DNA of 64,000 bases from assembly GCF_026151205.1 (NCBI RefSeq), contig NC_087079.1:17602945-17666944 (forward strand), given 5' to 3'. The notes beneath the pieces are model-generated. The model ran no database searches and was not told where the DNA came from. It saw only the letters and a program-made list of their open reading frames with translations. Below are positions 42,671 through 54,300 of this stretch, piece after piece (the first letter of the stretch is position 1; each line of letters begins with the position of its first letter). The translations under genes were made by a program, and so were the position numbers. This stretch comes from Bolinopsis microptera (Eukaryota; Ctenophora; Tentaculata; Lobata; Bolinopsidae).

Positions 42671-43292
42671 AACTACACAGTAAATGATGAGATCAGGAAG
42701 GTGATGGTATACACAAGGAAGACGAAACTGTTCAACCTTCCTGGAGCTGATATAATTACACTCACCAATCATCTGGATGTGGCTCCCGAGACACGGGGAT
42801 GGAAGAAAGTTGTGCAGTTTCTCAACCTTAAGATCGGTAACAAGCCTTCTTATTTCATTTATATCTGATCTTTAAAAAACCACTATGTCCCCCCCCCCAC
42901 TACTCACTACTATACTAAAGCCCCCCCCCCCCCCACTACTATACTATGTCCCCCCCTCAGTCCCCACTACTATACTATGTCCCCCCCCAGGTGAGGTGAG
43001 GAGATGTGAAGTTGCTGGGGGTGCAGCCCCGGTTGTGGAGCTGCTTTGTCAGAGGGGCTGGAATGTTGGTATGTTATATTCAATATCATAATTATAGTAC
43101 TGATACTCATTAACAAAGTGCTTTTATTATTTACCCATGCTTAGAATGTCTTCAAAGTTATCAGTACAAAATATAAAGTCTACCCTTCTAGGTAAAGTGC
43201 TGGACATGCTGAATAAGATTGGCAACCAAGAGGCGGTATCCTCCTTACTGGACATCATTAGTGATAACAAGATATCATCCACTCCTGGTTAG
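42671..43292 (+). CDS. Death-domain protein, last three exons
   Basis: The exons are 42671-42836, 42991-43068 and 43192-43292 (stop TAG), joined by GT..AG introns that both interrupt Gly codons after the first base. The product has DIITLTNHLDV, GWKKVVQFLNLKIGEVRRCE, VVELLCQRGWNVGKVLDML and IGNQEAVSSLLDII. This order (L-x-hydrophobic, D, GW-x-x-ahead helix, hydrophobic helix ending in RCE, then W-x-V-x-x-L and a final IG helix) is typical of Death domains, six-helix adaptors in innate immune and apoptotic signalling. The 5' end is unresolved: the first exon begins in phase 0, and the PARG fragment could splice to it in phase 0 through a weak donor at 42524. An intron here is unusually rich in poly-C and 'ccactactata'. 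Confidence 0.75.
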
Positions 43293-43296
43293 GATA

Positions 43297-43485
43297 GGAC
43301 ACGTGACAGATACTTTGACACGTGACAGATACTTTGACACGTGACAGATACTTTGACACGTGACAGATACTTTGACACGTGACAGATACTTTGACACGTG
43401 ACAGATACTTTGACACGTGACAGATACTTTGACACGTGACAGATACTTTGACACGTGACAGATACTTTGACACGTGACAGATACT
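43297..43485. repeat. 19-bp minisatellite (GACACGTGACAGATACTTT)n
   Basis: About ten nearly perfect units start 5 bases after the Death-domain stop codon, so the array is probably in its 3' UTR. Each unit contains CACGTG. Confidence 0.95.
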
Positions 43486-46400
43486 TACTATGTTACCCTG
43501 ACAACTGACAGACCCTGATGTATGTATTCCGTGAAGTATTCTGGAATTTTAGGTTTTATTGAAATGTAGAGATTTGACCAAAAGACGTTATGTTATAACA
43601 TAATATAAATCAAGAGGCTTGCATATAATGAACATATTGACACGGATGCAGAGTTGAGTCTGTACGGAACCTAGTAGTTTCAGATCCTTGTTTAACTTGC
43701 CGTACAACAGTATGTCATAACTCTTGTTGTTGTCCAGACTACTGGATTTAAACAAACAACACTTGTTCAAGAAGTGAGACATGTTGAACAATAAAGTAAC
43801 GGTTAACATACAGTAACACTTGAGCCAACATTGAAATCATGTTACCACACTTACCAGTCAGTAACATGTTTTAACATTAATTCTGACCTGAACTGAAAGT
43901 GAATACTAAGGTTGTTGGGCATATATTACTTTACAGTCCCCTCTAGCCAAAAGGGGATTGTCGTACCTCATACAGTCATCTATCAATCGTATACATGGTC
44001 TTGTGGGTCTTGTTAGGCGAACTTTAACTTTTAGGCTGTTTAATCTGTTTAATCTGAAATTTCAACATTAATCATTTTCGGCAGACAAACAAATATATGA
44101 AAGTTACGAAACATGTTAAATGTCAAAAACTAATTGATGTCACCAGTAGTCTAGTCAATTTCGTGGGATTCTTTCAATTTTGTGACACATTTGTCCGTAA
44201 CCTTCTCTCCAAATCTCCAGTATTTATTGGTATTGGTGACAATTATCTTGTCATCAAGATGTCATTTGGTTCATTAATTCTTTAATTAATCTCCCTACTT
44301 CCCTCCTTGCCTGATGATTTTACCGTTTATTTAATTATACCATTTATTCTAATTCGGCAGATTATTTCCCAACCATTTTGTCTTGTTAACAATTCCTATA
44401 TAATATATATATAATCTACCTCCAGTGTGATATTCTTAATTTTGTAGAGTATCTACAAATCAGCATAGTTGTGATTAGCATGCAGCGCCGGTTAGTTATC
44501 TGTTTATCCATAAGATTATCATTGATCCTATAGAGAACTGTAATATAATGTAACTTAATAATATTAAGTAGCCAATTATAATTATTGGTTGTAAATTAAG
44601 GATTCCATTCTATGAGATTCTCTTCTTATGTTGTAATTAGTGTACCATTTGTTGCGCATGGATGGTATTAAAGGGGGGGGGGGGGGGGGGGGGTTATTAA
44701 GATCCCATTTAATCATCAACATGTTAATACTTTCCATGTTACATTCACTAACAACTTTACTGTTCAAGTGTTCAACCTTGTGCGTCCCTTCGCAAGATCA
44801 CTCGATAAGTTAATACTTTATAATTCTGCTGTTTTTTCAGTAACGTAGTGCCAGTATATATATATATTTGAATATTATACCGTCTAGACACGTCTGTTTA
44901 TTCCATTTATCTCTTTTTATCTGTTATTCAATCTATTTTACATTTTACGTAACCATTACGTAACCATTTTACGTAACGGCAAACATTGTTGATCAAAATA
45001 TATTTTTGGATTTAAAAAAAAAAACTTATTATCTAATTAATTAATTATCTAATCCAAAGGTTGTCCGATCGAAATTTGTTTTCTTTTATGTTTTGAACAC
45101 ATTGGTTCAATCTAGAACCTTCTACGACATTCAGAAGTTGTTTTATTAGCGGAGGTTTAATGTGGTAAAAAAAAGGTAAATAGTGGTTATTCTTTAAATC
45201 TCAAAAAACATACTACAACTACTACAAGAGTAATCCCGATAACACTCTTCAGTCTTCACACAGACAAGAAGATGACGATCAGACCTCGTTATTCTTTAAA
45301 AACGTCGAGATTTGTAAAAGTCCAAAATATTGAAAGTGAAAATGTTCAAACATTTTATATAAATTAGTTCATCATACGTTTTACGTAATTGTGAACATTT
45401 TTGTCCGAAATGTATTTTTGAAATTTCTGAAAATTTACTTATTATTTAATTAATTATTTAATTGATTATTTTATCAAAAAGTTGCCGTATAAAAATGTGT
45501 TCCCCTTTATTTTTAAACATACTGGTTTAAACTAAAATCTTCTAGGATATTCAGAAGTCGACTTATTTGCGGAAAACCAATGTGGTAAAAAGGTGGTTAA
45601 AAAAGTGGTAATTGTGGATTTTGCTGACGTCAGAAATTTTGGGAACTCTCTGGAATGATTCCTGGGACCTGTCCCGACCATTTCCCGTTGAAATCGATTT
45701 GTTGCGAATTATGTCCGACAAATGCTTAAATTAGGACGCATGGTGCTCTGGACAGCTCATTAGCTGTTTAGTTGTCTTATAATAAATACCGTATCTTATG
45801 AACGGCTCTCAGACTGGAGTTATGACTTCCAGAGGCAAACTGCCGTTTATATTAACCATTGTAACCCCCACTAGTCACTGCCCCCACTACCCCAACTACC
45901 CCCACTACCCCCACTACCCCCGCTACCCCCACTACCCATTACCTCGTGGTTCTTGAAAGCTCCACCTTTATTGAATAATCATATGTCACAGAGTCGTGAC
46001 AATGATATTAATCTGTTTTTGTTATTATAATTAATAGTTTCAATATTCATTGTTAATCTCCGACTTGGTGCCGCCCATCCTGACTATCGTTATATTGATA
46101 GCGAGGGAGTGTGTGTAAGATATAAAGGAGGATGTGCTGGCAAACTGAATACTTAACACTCATGTACCTGTCGTTGCGTTGTGAAAATCAGGATAATTCT
46201 CAGTTTAACCCATCTCCTCCCATCTCCTCCTCAGTTTTAGACAGCAATTATCAGTCTTGAACCTTTTTAAACGTAATTAGAACAAAGTATCAGTAGTACT
46301 GTGTTAACAAAGAGGTCGCTATATCACCTGAGACTGCTTTGTGGACTGGTCTGCTTCTTCTTATTGTTTTAAGCCCGGGCTCACATTTTTAAGTTCACCT

Positions 46401-46944
46401 TTTTAACTGACACTCGAATATTTCGTATGCCGCTTGTGTTCATCAAAGTCTAATACTACAAACACTTACATCATGCTGTAAACGACTCTGTTTGCTTCAT
46501 TCTTTTCTGCGAACGTGAATTAAGCGCATGGTCACCCCCCCCCCCCCCCTCCCCCCTCCCCGACCCTGCTCCACCAAACGTCATCGTATTCTATAAAGCT
46601 ATTTTTAGAAAAAAAGTTACTAAAAGACTGATTATTATCGGAGCACCATCGACGTTCATTTAACAGCCGCACATCTTTAATGAAGCGTAATTAAACTGCC
46701 AGTAAACACGTGGTAATGACACGTGTATTTTCAAGATACCCTAGAGATCCGGACTTAGTCTAGACAAGGTAACACCGGTAGTTCTACCTCTGGAATGTAG
46801 AGTAATACCTGGTACCGGCAAAGTAATGACTTGTGGAGAGGGTGGGGTTTCGGTCTAAATCTTTATTTGACTTGGCTAAGTAATGTAGGGGTGTTTTTGA
46901 TTTAGCTTGTACGTGGTTTTAACCACGTTTAAAAAGGAAGGTAC
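43486..46944. other. Intergenic DNA with simple repeats
   Basis: It contains a poly-G run at about 44673-44693, a C-rich (CCCCCACTA)n-like tract at 45866-45940 and a poly-C run at about 46536-46560. Two related diverged segments lie near 44950-45190 and 45360-45610. No gene is supported. Confidence 0.45.
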
Positions 46945-49288
46945 GTGTTCATATTAACTCTGATAACTGCTATTAACTCTGATAACTACTATTAACTCTG
47001 ATAACTACTATTAACTCTGATAACTACTATTAACTCTGATAACTACTATTAACTCTGATAACTACTATTAACTCTGATAACTACTATTAACTCTGATAAC
47101 TACTATTAACTCTGATAACTACTATTAACTCTGATAACTACTATTAACTCTGATAACTACTATTAACTCTGATAACTACTATTAACTCTGATAACTGCTA
47201 TTAACTCTGATAACTACTATTAACTCTGATAACTACTATTAACTCTGATAACTACTATTAACTCTGATAACTACTATTAACTCTGATAACTACTATTAAC
47301 TCTGATAACTACTATTAACTCTGATAACTACTATTAACTCTGATAACTACTATTAACTCTGATAACTACTATTAACTCAATACTACTATTAACTCTGATA
47401 ACTACTATTAACTCTGATAACTGCTATTAACTCTGATAACTACTATTAACTCTGATAACTACTATTAACTCTGATAACTGCTATTAACTCTGATAACTGC
47501 TATTAACTCTGATAACTACTATTAACTCTGATAACTACTATTAACTCTGATAACTACTATTAACTCTGATAACTACTATTAACTCTGATAACTACTATTA
47601 ACTCTGATAACTACTATTAACTCTGATAACTACTATTAACTCTGATAACTACTATTAACTCTGATAACTACTATTAACTCTGATAACTACTATTAACTCT
47701 GATAACTACTATTAACTCTGATAACTACTATTAACTCTGATAACTACTATTAACTCTGATAACTACTATTAACTCTGATAACTACTATTAACTCTGATAA
47801 CTACTATTAACTCTGATAACTACTATTAACTCTGATAACTACTATTAACTCTGATAACTACTATTAACTCTGATAACTACTATTAACTCTGATAACTGCT
47901 ATTAACTCTGATAACTGCTATTAACTCTGATAACTACTATTAACTCTGATAACTACTATTAACTCTGATAACTACTATTAACTCTGATAACTACTATTAA
48001 CTCTGATAACTACTATTAACTCTGATAACTACTATTAACTCTGATAACTACTATTAACTCTGATAACTACTATTAACTCTGATAACTACTATTAACTCTG
48101 ATAACTACTATTAACTCTGATAACTACTATTAACTCTGATAACTACTATTAACTCTGATAACTACTATTAACTCTGATAACTACTATTAACTCTGATAAC
48201 TACTATTAACTCTGATAACTACTATTAACTCTGATAACTACTATTAACTCTGATAACTACTATTAACTCTGATAACTACTATTAACTCTGATAACTACTA
48301 TTAACTCTGATAACTACTATTAACTCTGATAACTACTATTAACTCTGATAACTACTATTAACTCTGATAACTACTATTAACTCTGATAACTACTATTAAC
48401 TCTGATAACTACTATTAACTCTGATAACTACTATTAACTCTGATAACTACTATTAACTCTGATAACTACTATTAACTCTGATAACTACTATTAACTCTGA
48501 TAACTACTATTAACTCTGATAACTACTATTAACTCTGATAACTACTATTAACTCTGATAACTACTATTAACTCTGATAACTACTATTAACTCTGATAACT
48601 ACTATTAACTCTGATAACTACTATTAACTCAGATAACTACTATTAACTCTGATAACTACTATTAACTCTGATAACTACTATTAACTCTGATAACTACTAT
48701 TAACTCACAAACTACTATTAACTCTGATAACTACTATTAACTCACAAACTACTATTAACTCTGATAACTACTATTAACTCTGATAACTACTATTAACTCT
48801 GATAACTACTATTAACTCTGATAACTACTATTAACTCTGATAACTACTATTAACTCTGATAACTACTATTAACTCTGATAACTACTATTAACTCTGATAA
48901 CTACTATTAACTCTGATAACTACTATTAACTCTGATAACTACTATTAACTCTGATAACTACTATTAACTCTGATAACTACTATTAACTCTGATAACTACT
49001 ATTAACTCTGATAACTACTATTAACTCTGATAACTACTATTAACTCTGATAACTACTATTAACTCTGATAACTACTATTAACTCTGATAACTACTATTAA
49101 CTCACAAACTACTATTAACTCTGATAACTACTATTAACTCTGATAACTACTATTAACTCACAAACTACTATTAACTCTGATAACTACTATTAACTCACAA
49201 ACTACTATTAACTCTGATAACTACTATTAACTCACAAACTACTATTAACTCACAAACTACTATTAACTCTGATACTCTGATAACTACA
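46945..49288. repeat. 19-bp minisatellite (CTACTATTAACTCTGATAA)n, 2.3 kb
   Basis: About 120 tandem units are nearly uniform. Variant units (ACTGCTATT, and a shortened form with ACTCACAA) cluster, the latter near the right end from 48700 on. Stop codons occur in the phases, so no coding is possible. Confidence 0.97.
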
Positions 49289-50353
49289 TGATATAATATA
49301 CATTTCTCTCCGCTCAATACCTCACCTTCCAATGGTTGAAATGATAAAATTGTAGTAGTTTTTTGTTGCAGTGCTGTTAAGTTGCAGTGTTTCCGAATTA
49401 TAGGCTAAAGGGGACCCCTAATAGGGGACCCCTAATTATGAGGAGCTCCCTGGTTTCATCTGGATCACTACTAGATTAATTACTGTAGATCGTATCAGCT
49501 AATGACTGCGTGTACTAACGAGCAGTGCCACTAACTAATAGTAGAGTAACTAATGGCGCCTGCTAACGAGCAGTGCCACTAACTAATGGCGCCTGCTAAC
49601 CTGCTCGCACCTTGTTTAGATTAAAACAGTGGAGGGTACTGTGACATTATCCCTCAGCATTGTTCTTTAGTTCCTCTGCTGTTTTAGTTATAGTTCAGAG
49701 GTCATTGTTAGAATTAGTCATCTATTAAGGAGCCAATCTTAATAATATGATCTCACCATTTTATAACTTTTACCTTTGATGTCTTGAAATATTTCTTATT
49801 TTAGGCCGTTAAAAACTTGTCTAATAAAATCTATATTCCGTTAATTCACGAATTTATCACCTGGTAATGTCAGAACAACTCGTGAAATATATTTTAATTA
49901 ACAGATCAGGTGTACTTAATTGATATTATTAGTTAACATGCCTAACCTTCACATATTAGTGTAGTAGTAGTAGTATCCAGATATTATTAGAAGCCTCGCC
50001 TGGCAAATTCCATCCTCTAATTCGGAATTGCTTCCATATAATAGTGCGGAGTGCGGGCCATAATAAACTTAATATTTACTAGTGTAGATGCTGCCTATTA
50101 TAGAGCTGGTGGCAGACATATTATACTCCGCTCTTAAGGATGGCTCCTAACTGCTCACTCTCCCGGAATATTAGATCCAAAATACTTACCTTGTTAATTT
50201 ATATTTAATATTTAACCTCGCTTTTAAGGTTTACTGAGCGTCCAATAGAATACTAAACCTAGCTTAACGTCTGCAATTGCTTAAACAAGGTATCTCTTAC
50301 TTAGTTACTTCAGGCAACCGTAATAAAGTGCTAATAACCTTTGCCAAAGTGTG
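49289..50353. other. Intergenic DNA
   Basis: It has a short direct duplication ('gctaacgagcagtgccactaacta' type words, 49510-49610). No gene is supported. Confidence 0.45.
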
Positions 50354-50902
50354 GAGCTATTTTGTGGTGGGATAGCGGACCAATACCTTCTAGTTTATTG
50401 AGCTATTTTGTGGTGGGATAGCGGACCAATACCTTCTAGTTTATTGAGCTATTTTGTGGTGAGATAGCGGACCAACACCTTCTAGTTTATTGAGCTATTT
50501 AGTGGTGGGATAGCGGACCAATACCTTCTAGTTTATTGAGCTATTTAGTGGTGGGATAGCGGACCAATACCTTCTAGTTTATTGAGCTATTTTGTGGTGG
50601 GATAGCGGACCAATACCTTCTAGTTTATTGAGCTATTTTGTGGTGGGATAGCGGACCAACACCTTCTAGTTTATTGAGCTATTTTGTGGTGGGATAGCGG
50701 ACCAACACCTTCTAGTTTATTGAGCTATTTTGTGGTGGGATAGCGGACCAACACCTTCTAGTTTATTGAGCTATTTTGTGGTGAGATAGCGGACCAACAC
50801 CTTCTAGTTTATTGAGCTATTTAGTGGTGGGATAGCGGACCAACACCTTCTAGTTTATTGAGCTATTTTGTGGTGGGATAGCGGACCAACACCTTCTAGT
50901 TT
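50354..50902. repeat. 46-bp minisatellite, left part
   Basis: About 12 units of 46 bp are present (key words 'gagctattttgtggtgggat' and 'agcggaccaacaccttctag'). The array breaks off at 50902 inside a unit, where the 9-kb element begins, and resumes at 59951. Confidence 0.97.
50895..50902. other. Left 8-bp target-site duplication TCTAGTTT
   Basis: Exact match to 59951-59958 on the other side of the 9-kb insertion. TCTAGTTT is part of the minisatellite unit, so the array itself guarantees the word is present, but its position directly against both termini fits a TSD. Confidence 0.85.
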
Positions 50903-51331
50903 CAGAGGCACATATTATGTGCGGTAAAAAAATCGAAATTATGCGGTACCGCACCCGACTATAAAGGTAAAATGTGCGGTAAGGTGCGGTAAATTTTTAC
51001 CAATTATGCGGCAAATGTGCGACGATTTTTTCGAAATTTGTGCGGGAATTGTGCGGTTTTCTTTTGCATTTTCTGAAGGACTTTGGAAATTCTAAACGTA
51101 TAACCGCCGCTCTTATCAAAAGTAGGTCTGTTTATGTGTTACTGAGGGTTTAGTTCTTTACTAAGACCATGATTGAACCTATATTGAGATTCAGTTATCT
51201 GAGAACAGTGACTTGATCTGGTAGAGATCAGGAGACTTTACTTGTACACGTTGATTTGGTTTGATTTTAATGCGCGTTGATTCGAAAAAGCCACGTCAGC
51301 AACAATATTTTCAACAATCGCCCTGGCGGCC

Positions 51332-54300
51332 ATGCTGGCCAGCCAGGGCACAGTCCCGATCGCTCCTGATCCACCCCTTGGTCTAACTTATGGTCTAACT
51401 TATGGTCCTGGCACAGTCCCGACTGCTACCGCTCCTGTACTTAGTCTAACGTACGATCCTGGCAGCAACATCTCAGATGGCGGAAAAGATTGGAACTGCA
51501 ACACTAAACAGAACAGAAACTCAACAAACATCGAACAGACACCGAACACTTTATACTACTCTAGAAATGGTTTGGACACTTTAAATGATTGCTGTAATGG
51601 CCCTTATCAGTCGTACAAAGAGATAAGGACAACTATTTGTAAAAGTACATTACACGCAATAGAACACATTAGAATTGTAATTGTACATTGCACAAGACTT
51701 TTCGAGCTAATATTCCTGGAGTTATTGCAGTCCTGCTTTAAAGCATTGATGAATATTGTAGGAACGTGCATGTATTATTTTGATGTATGGGGTAGACAAG
51801 GACATGACTTTATAGTGTGGTTTTGGAATGTGAGTTATAGTTTCGAGCGTTTAAACAGCAATTTGATTTATAACATATGCAGCAGATATATCTCTAATTT
51901 TATGAATGAACTTAATGACGGTTTTATGACGAGTATGTTACGGTCCTCTTGCTCAGCCATGTCACTGCTGCATGCCTCTTCTAGGTTTCGTTCCGCGCCC
52001 GCTGGTCTTTCCCAGCCAGAGCCCACCAGTAGAGCTCCGCCTCCTCGCGCCTTGTCTCCGCATGCGTCGCGAACCGCGTCTCAACTGAGTGTACTTGTCC
52101 TTCAGCATAGCAACTCCCCCACATACACTCCTCACAATCCCACTCACAGTGCACAGTGTGACAGATTAGGTAGTGACCGGTCTTTGCGAGCTGGGGACTG
52201 GTTTCAGATAGCTGTAGTTGTCCTTCTGAGCCTCTGCTTCCTTGTTGCGACGCTCATAGCCGTTACTTTGCTGCTTTTACTTAGGGAACTCAGAAGCAGA
52301 CCACTGGCCCCTACCGTTCCTGTTTACGTCAGTGAAGAAGTAGAAAACCAATGTCTTAGTTCTAGTAAAACCTCGTGTAAACAGATCTCTCAACCCGGTT
52401 GTTTTTCCAACTCAATTTTCGATTTCTCTGCTTTGAAACTTGGTAGTTTGTTTCCACCACCTTGGCTGACTAATGCAACAGTGATGATGGCGAACGGCTC
52501 TGGGAAAACAGACGAGGCTAAAGAATCAAGTGAAACAGAGGATAACGACACTGATATTACTGAAGTAAGTGCCACTGAAGGTCTCCTGAAGCCAACCAAC
52601 AATGTGCTATCATCTTGCCAGGAAACTCCCGCCAAGAAGCTCAACAGACGTCTAAGTAACGTGAGCTGGGGTAACACTGAAACAAGTGATGATGCTGGAT
52701 CTGAGTCAAGTCTTTCAGGTTCACAGACAAAGAGTGATACAAACAGGCGGAGCACAGTGTGGATCAGAGATGACGGTGAGATATTTCTTGACAAAGGGAA
52801 GTCCTGCAAGCTTGGTTACATAAGCGACTACATCAGTACTGAGAGCAATGCTAACCTTTGTGCAGAACTCACTGCTACTGTTGGGAAACTCTGCACACCA
52901 AGCAACAAAGATAGGTACAAAGTCGTCCTCAAACATGGTGTGGAGACCAAACTGACAGATGTTGATCTAAAAAAGGGGGCAAAGAAGCTTAAGAAGACCG
53001 CAACCCCTAAAATGTCTGAACTATCCGTAAACCTGGACGAACCGTCTGAACTTTGCTCTTTTGTCAAATGCCACCAGGATCGTATCAACAAAACGGTTGA
53101 GGACGTTTTTCAGTTGGATGTTAAGTTTGACAAGACCACTATTTATCGGATGAGTGACCCCTCACACAGTATTCCATACGGCAACACTAGCCAGGAAAAC
53201 AGCAATTTCTCTCCAGTAGTTGCAGTGTTGGCACTTGGTCTGAAGGATCCACGCCCCATGTACACCAAGACCCAAGCTGGGAGTCAAGTAACCCACAAAG
53301 CGGCCCTTATGTCTGGCACGTTGTGCGTACTCAGTGGCAAGACAGAGTTGAGATACAAACGCTCGATACCTAGAGGTTGGGGAAAAGTAGAAGAACAGTA
53401 CTTCCTGATATTTGAACAGAAATGTCCAACAGAAACTGACAGCGCCCTCAAAGGTCCGCAGAAGAACCCTCAGTCAGACATCACCACGGAACAGGCTGAA
53501 GAAATGAACTTCCCCCTCCTTAAGACTCCCCCCACTGTTGTTCGAGTAACGTCTGTAGCAGACAACCTGGATTATGAAGCAGATGGAGGACTCCTGCTTG
53601 CATCAACGATCAGTGCAGTTGTAGGGAAGATGGATGAGGGAACGGTAGATAAGGAGCTCATAAGAAGTCAAGTCTCAACTGCAGGATCTTTATCTGAAAA
53701 GCGGACAAGACTTCAGAACAAAATGTGCATGTCAATCGGGGAACTTTCCATGTCAGCAGCCAATAACTCGATGTCTCACGGCATGAACTTCTCTCGATGT
53801 GACTCCCCGAGGATCGAAGACGTGGAAATGAAAGATGACATTGCATCAGTGCGTAATGCTCAAAAATGTGTGGAGAACTCTCTAAAGCATGTTGTGGATT
53901 CCATCGTATCTGTCAAGGCGAATGTAGCAACTCTCCAGGAAGCGACCAAACAACAAACTCAAAAAGACATCTCGCCTCACCCAACCAGCAACACCGACGT
54001 TTTGGATGCGATAAGTGATTTGAAAAGTGCAGTGAGTGATTGCAACAACAGAATCGACAATCTGAGCAAGACAAATGTGTTTACACAAACGATAAAGGAG
54101 TGCAATGGTAAAATTGATGACCTTGTGGAGAACATAAACGGCACAAAAGATGACCTTCAGTCAATGAGGAAGATTCTGAACGACCTTAGTCAAAATGGAG
54201 TAGATATCATGAAGAAATCGGTGGAAGACATGGGGAGCTACTACAATAGTGTCTTCTGCGATGAAACAAGGGAGCACATTAAAGACATCCACGCGTATGT

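Noticed and set aside
46945..49288. CRISPR-like array
   Set aside because: Units are contiguous with no unique spacers, the setting is eukaryotic and no cas genes are present. The same applies to the arrays at 17505, 22101, 43297, 50354 and 59951.
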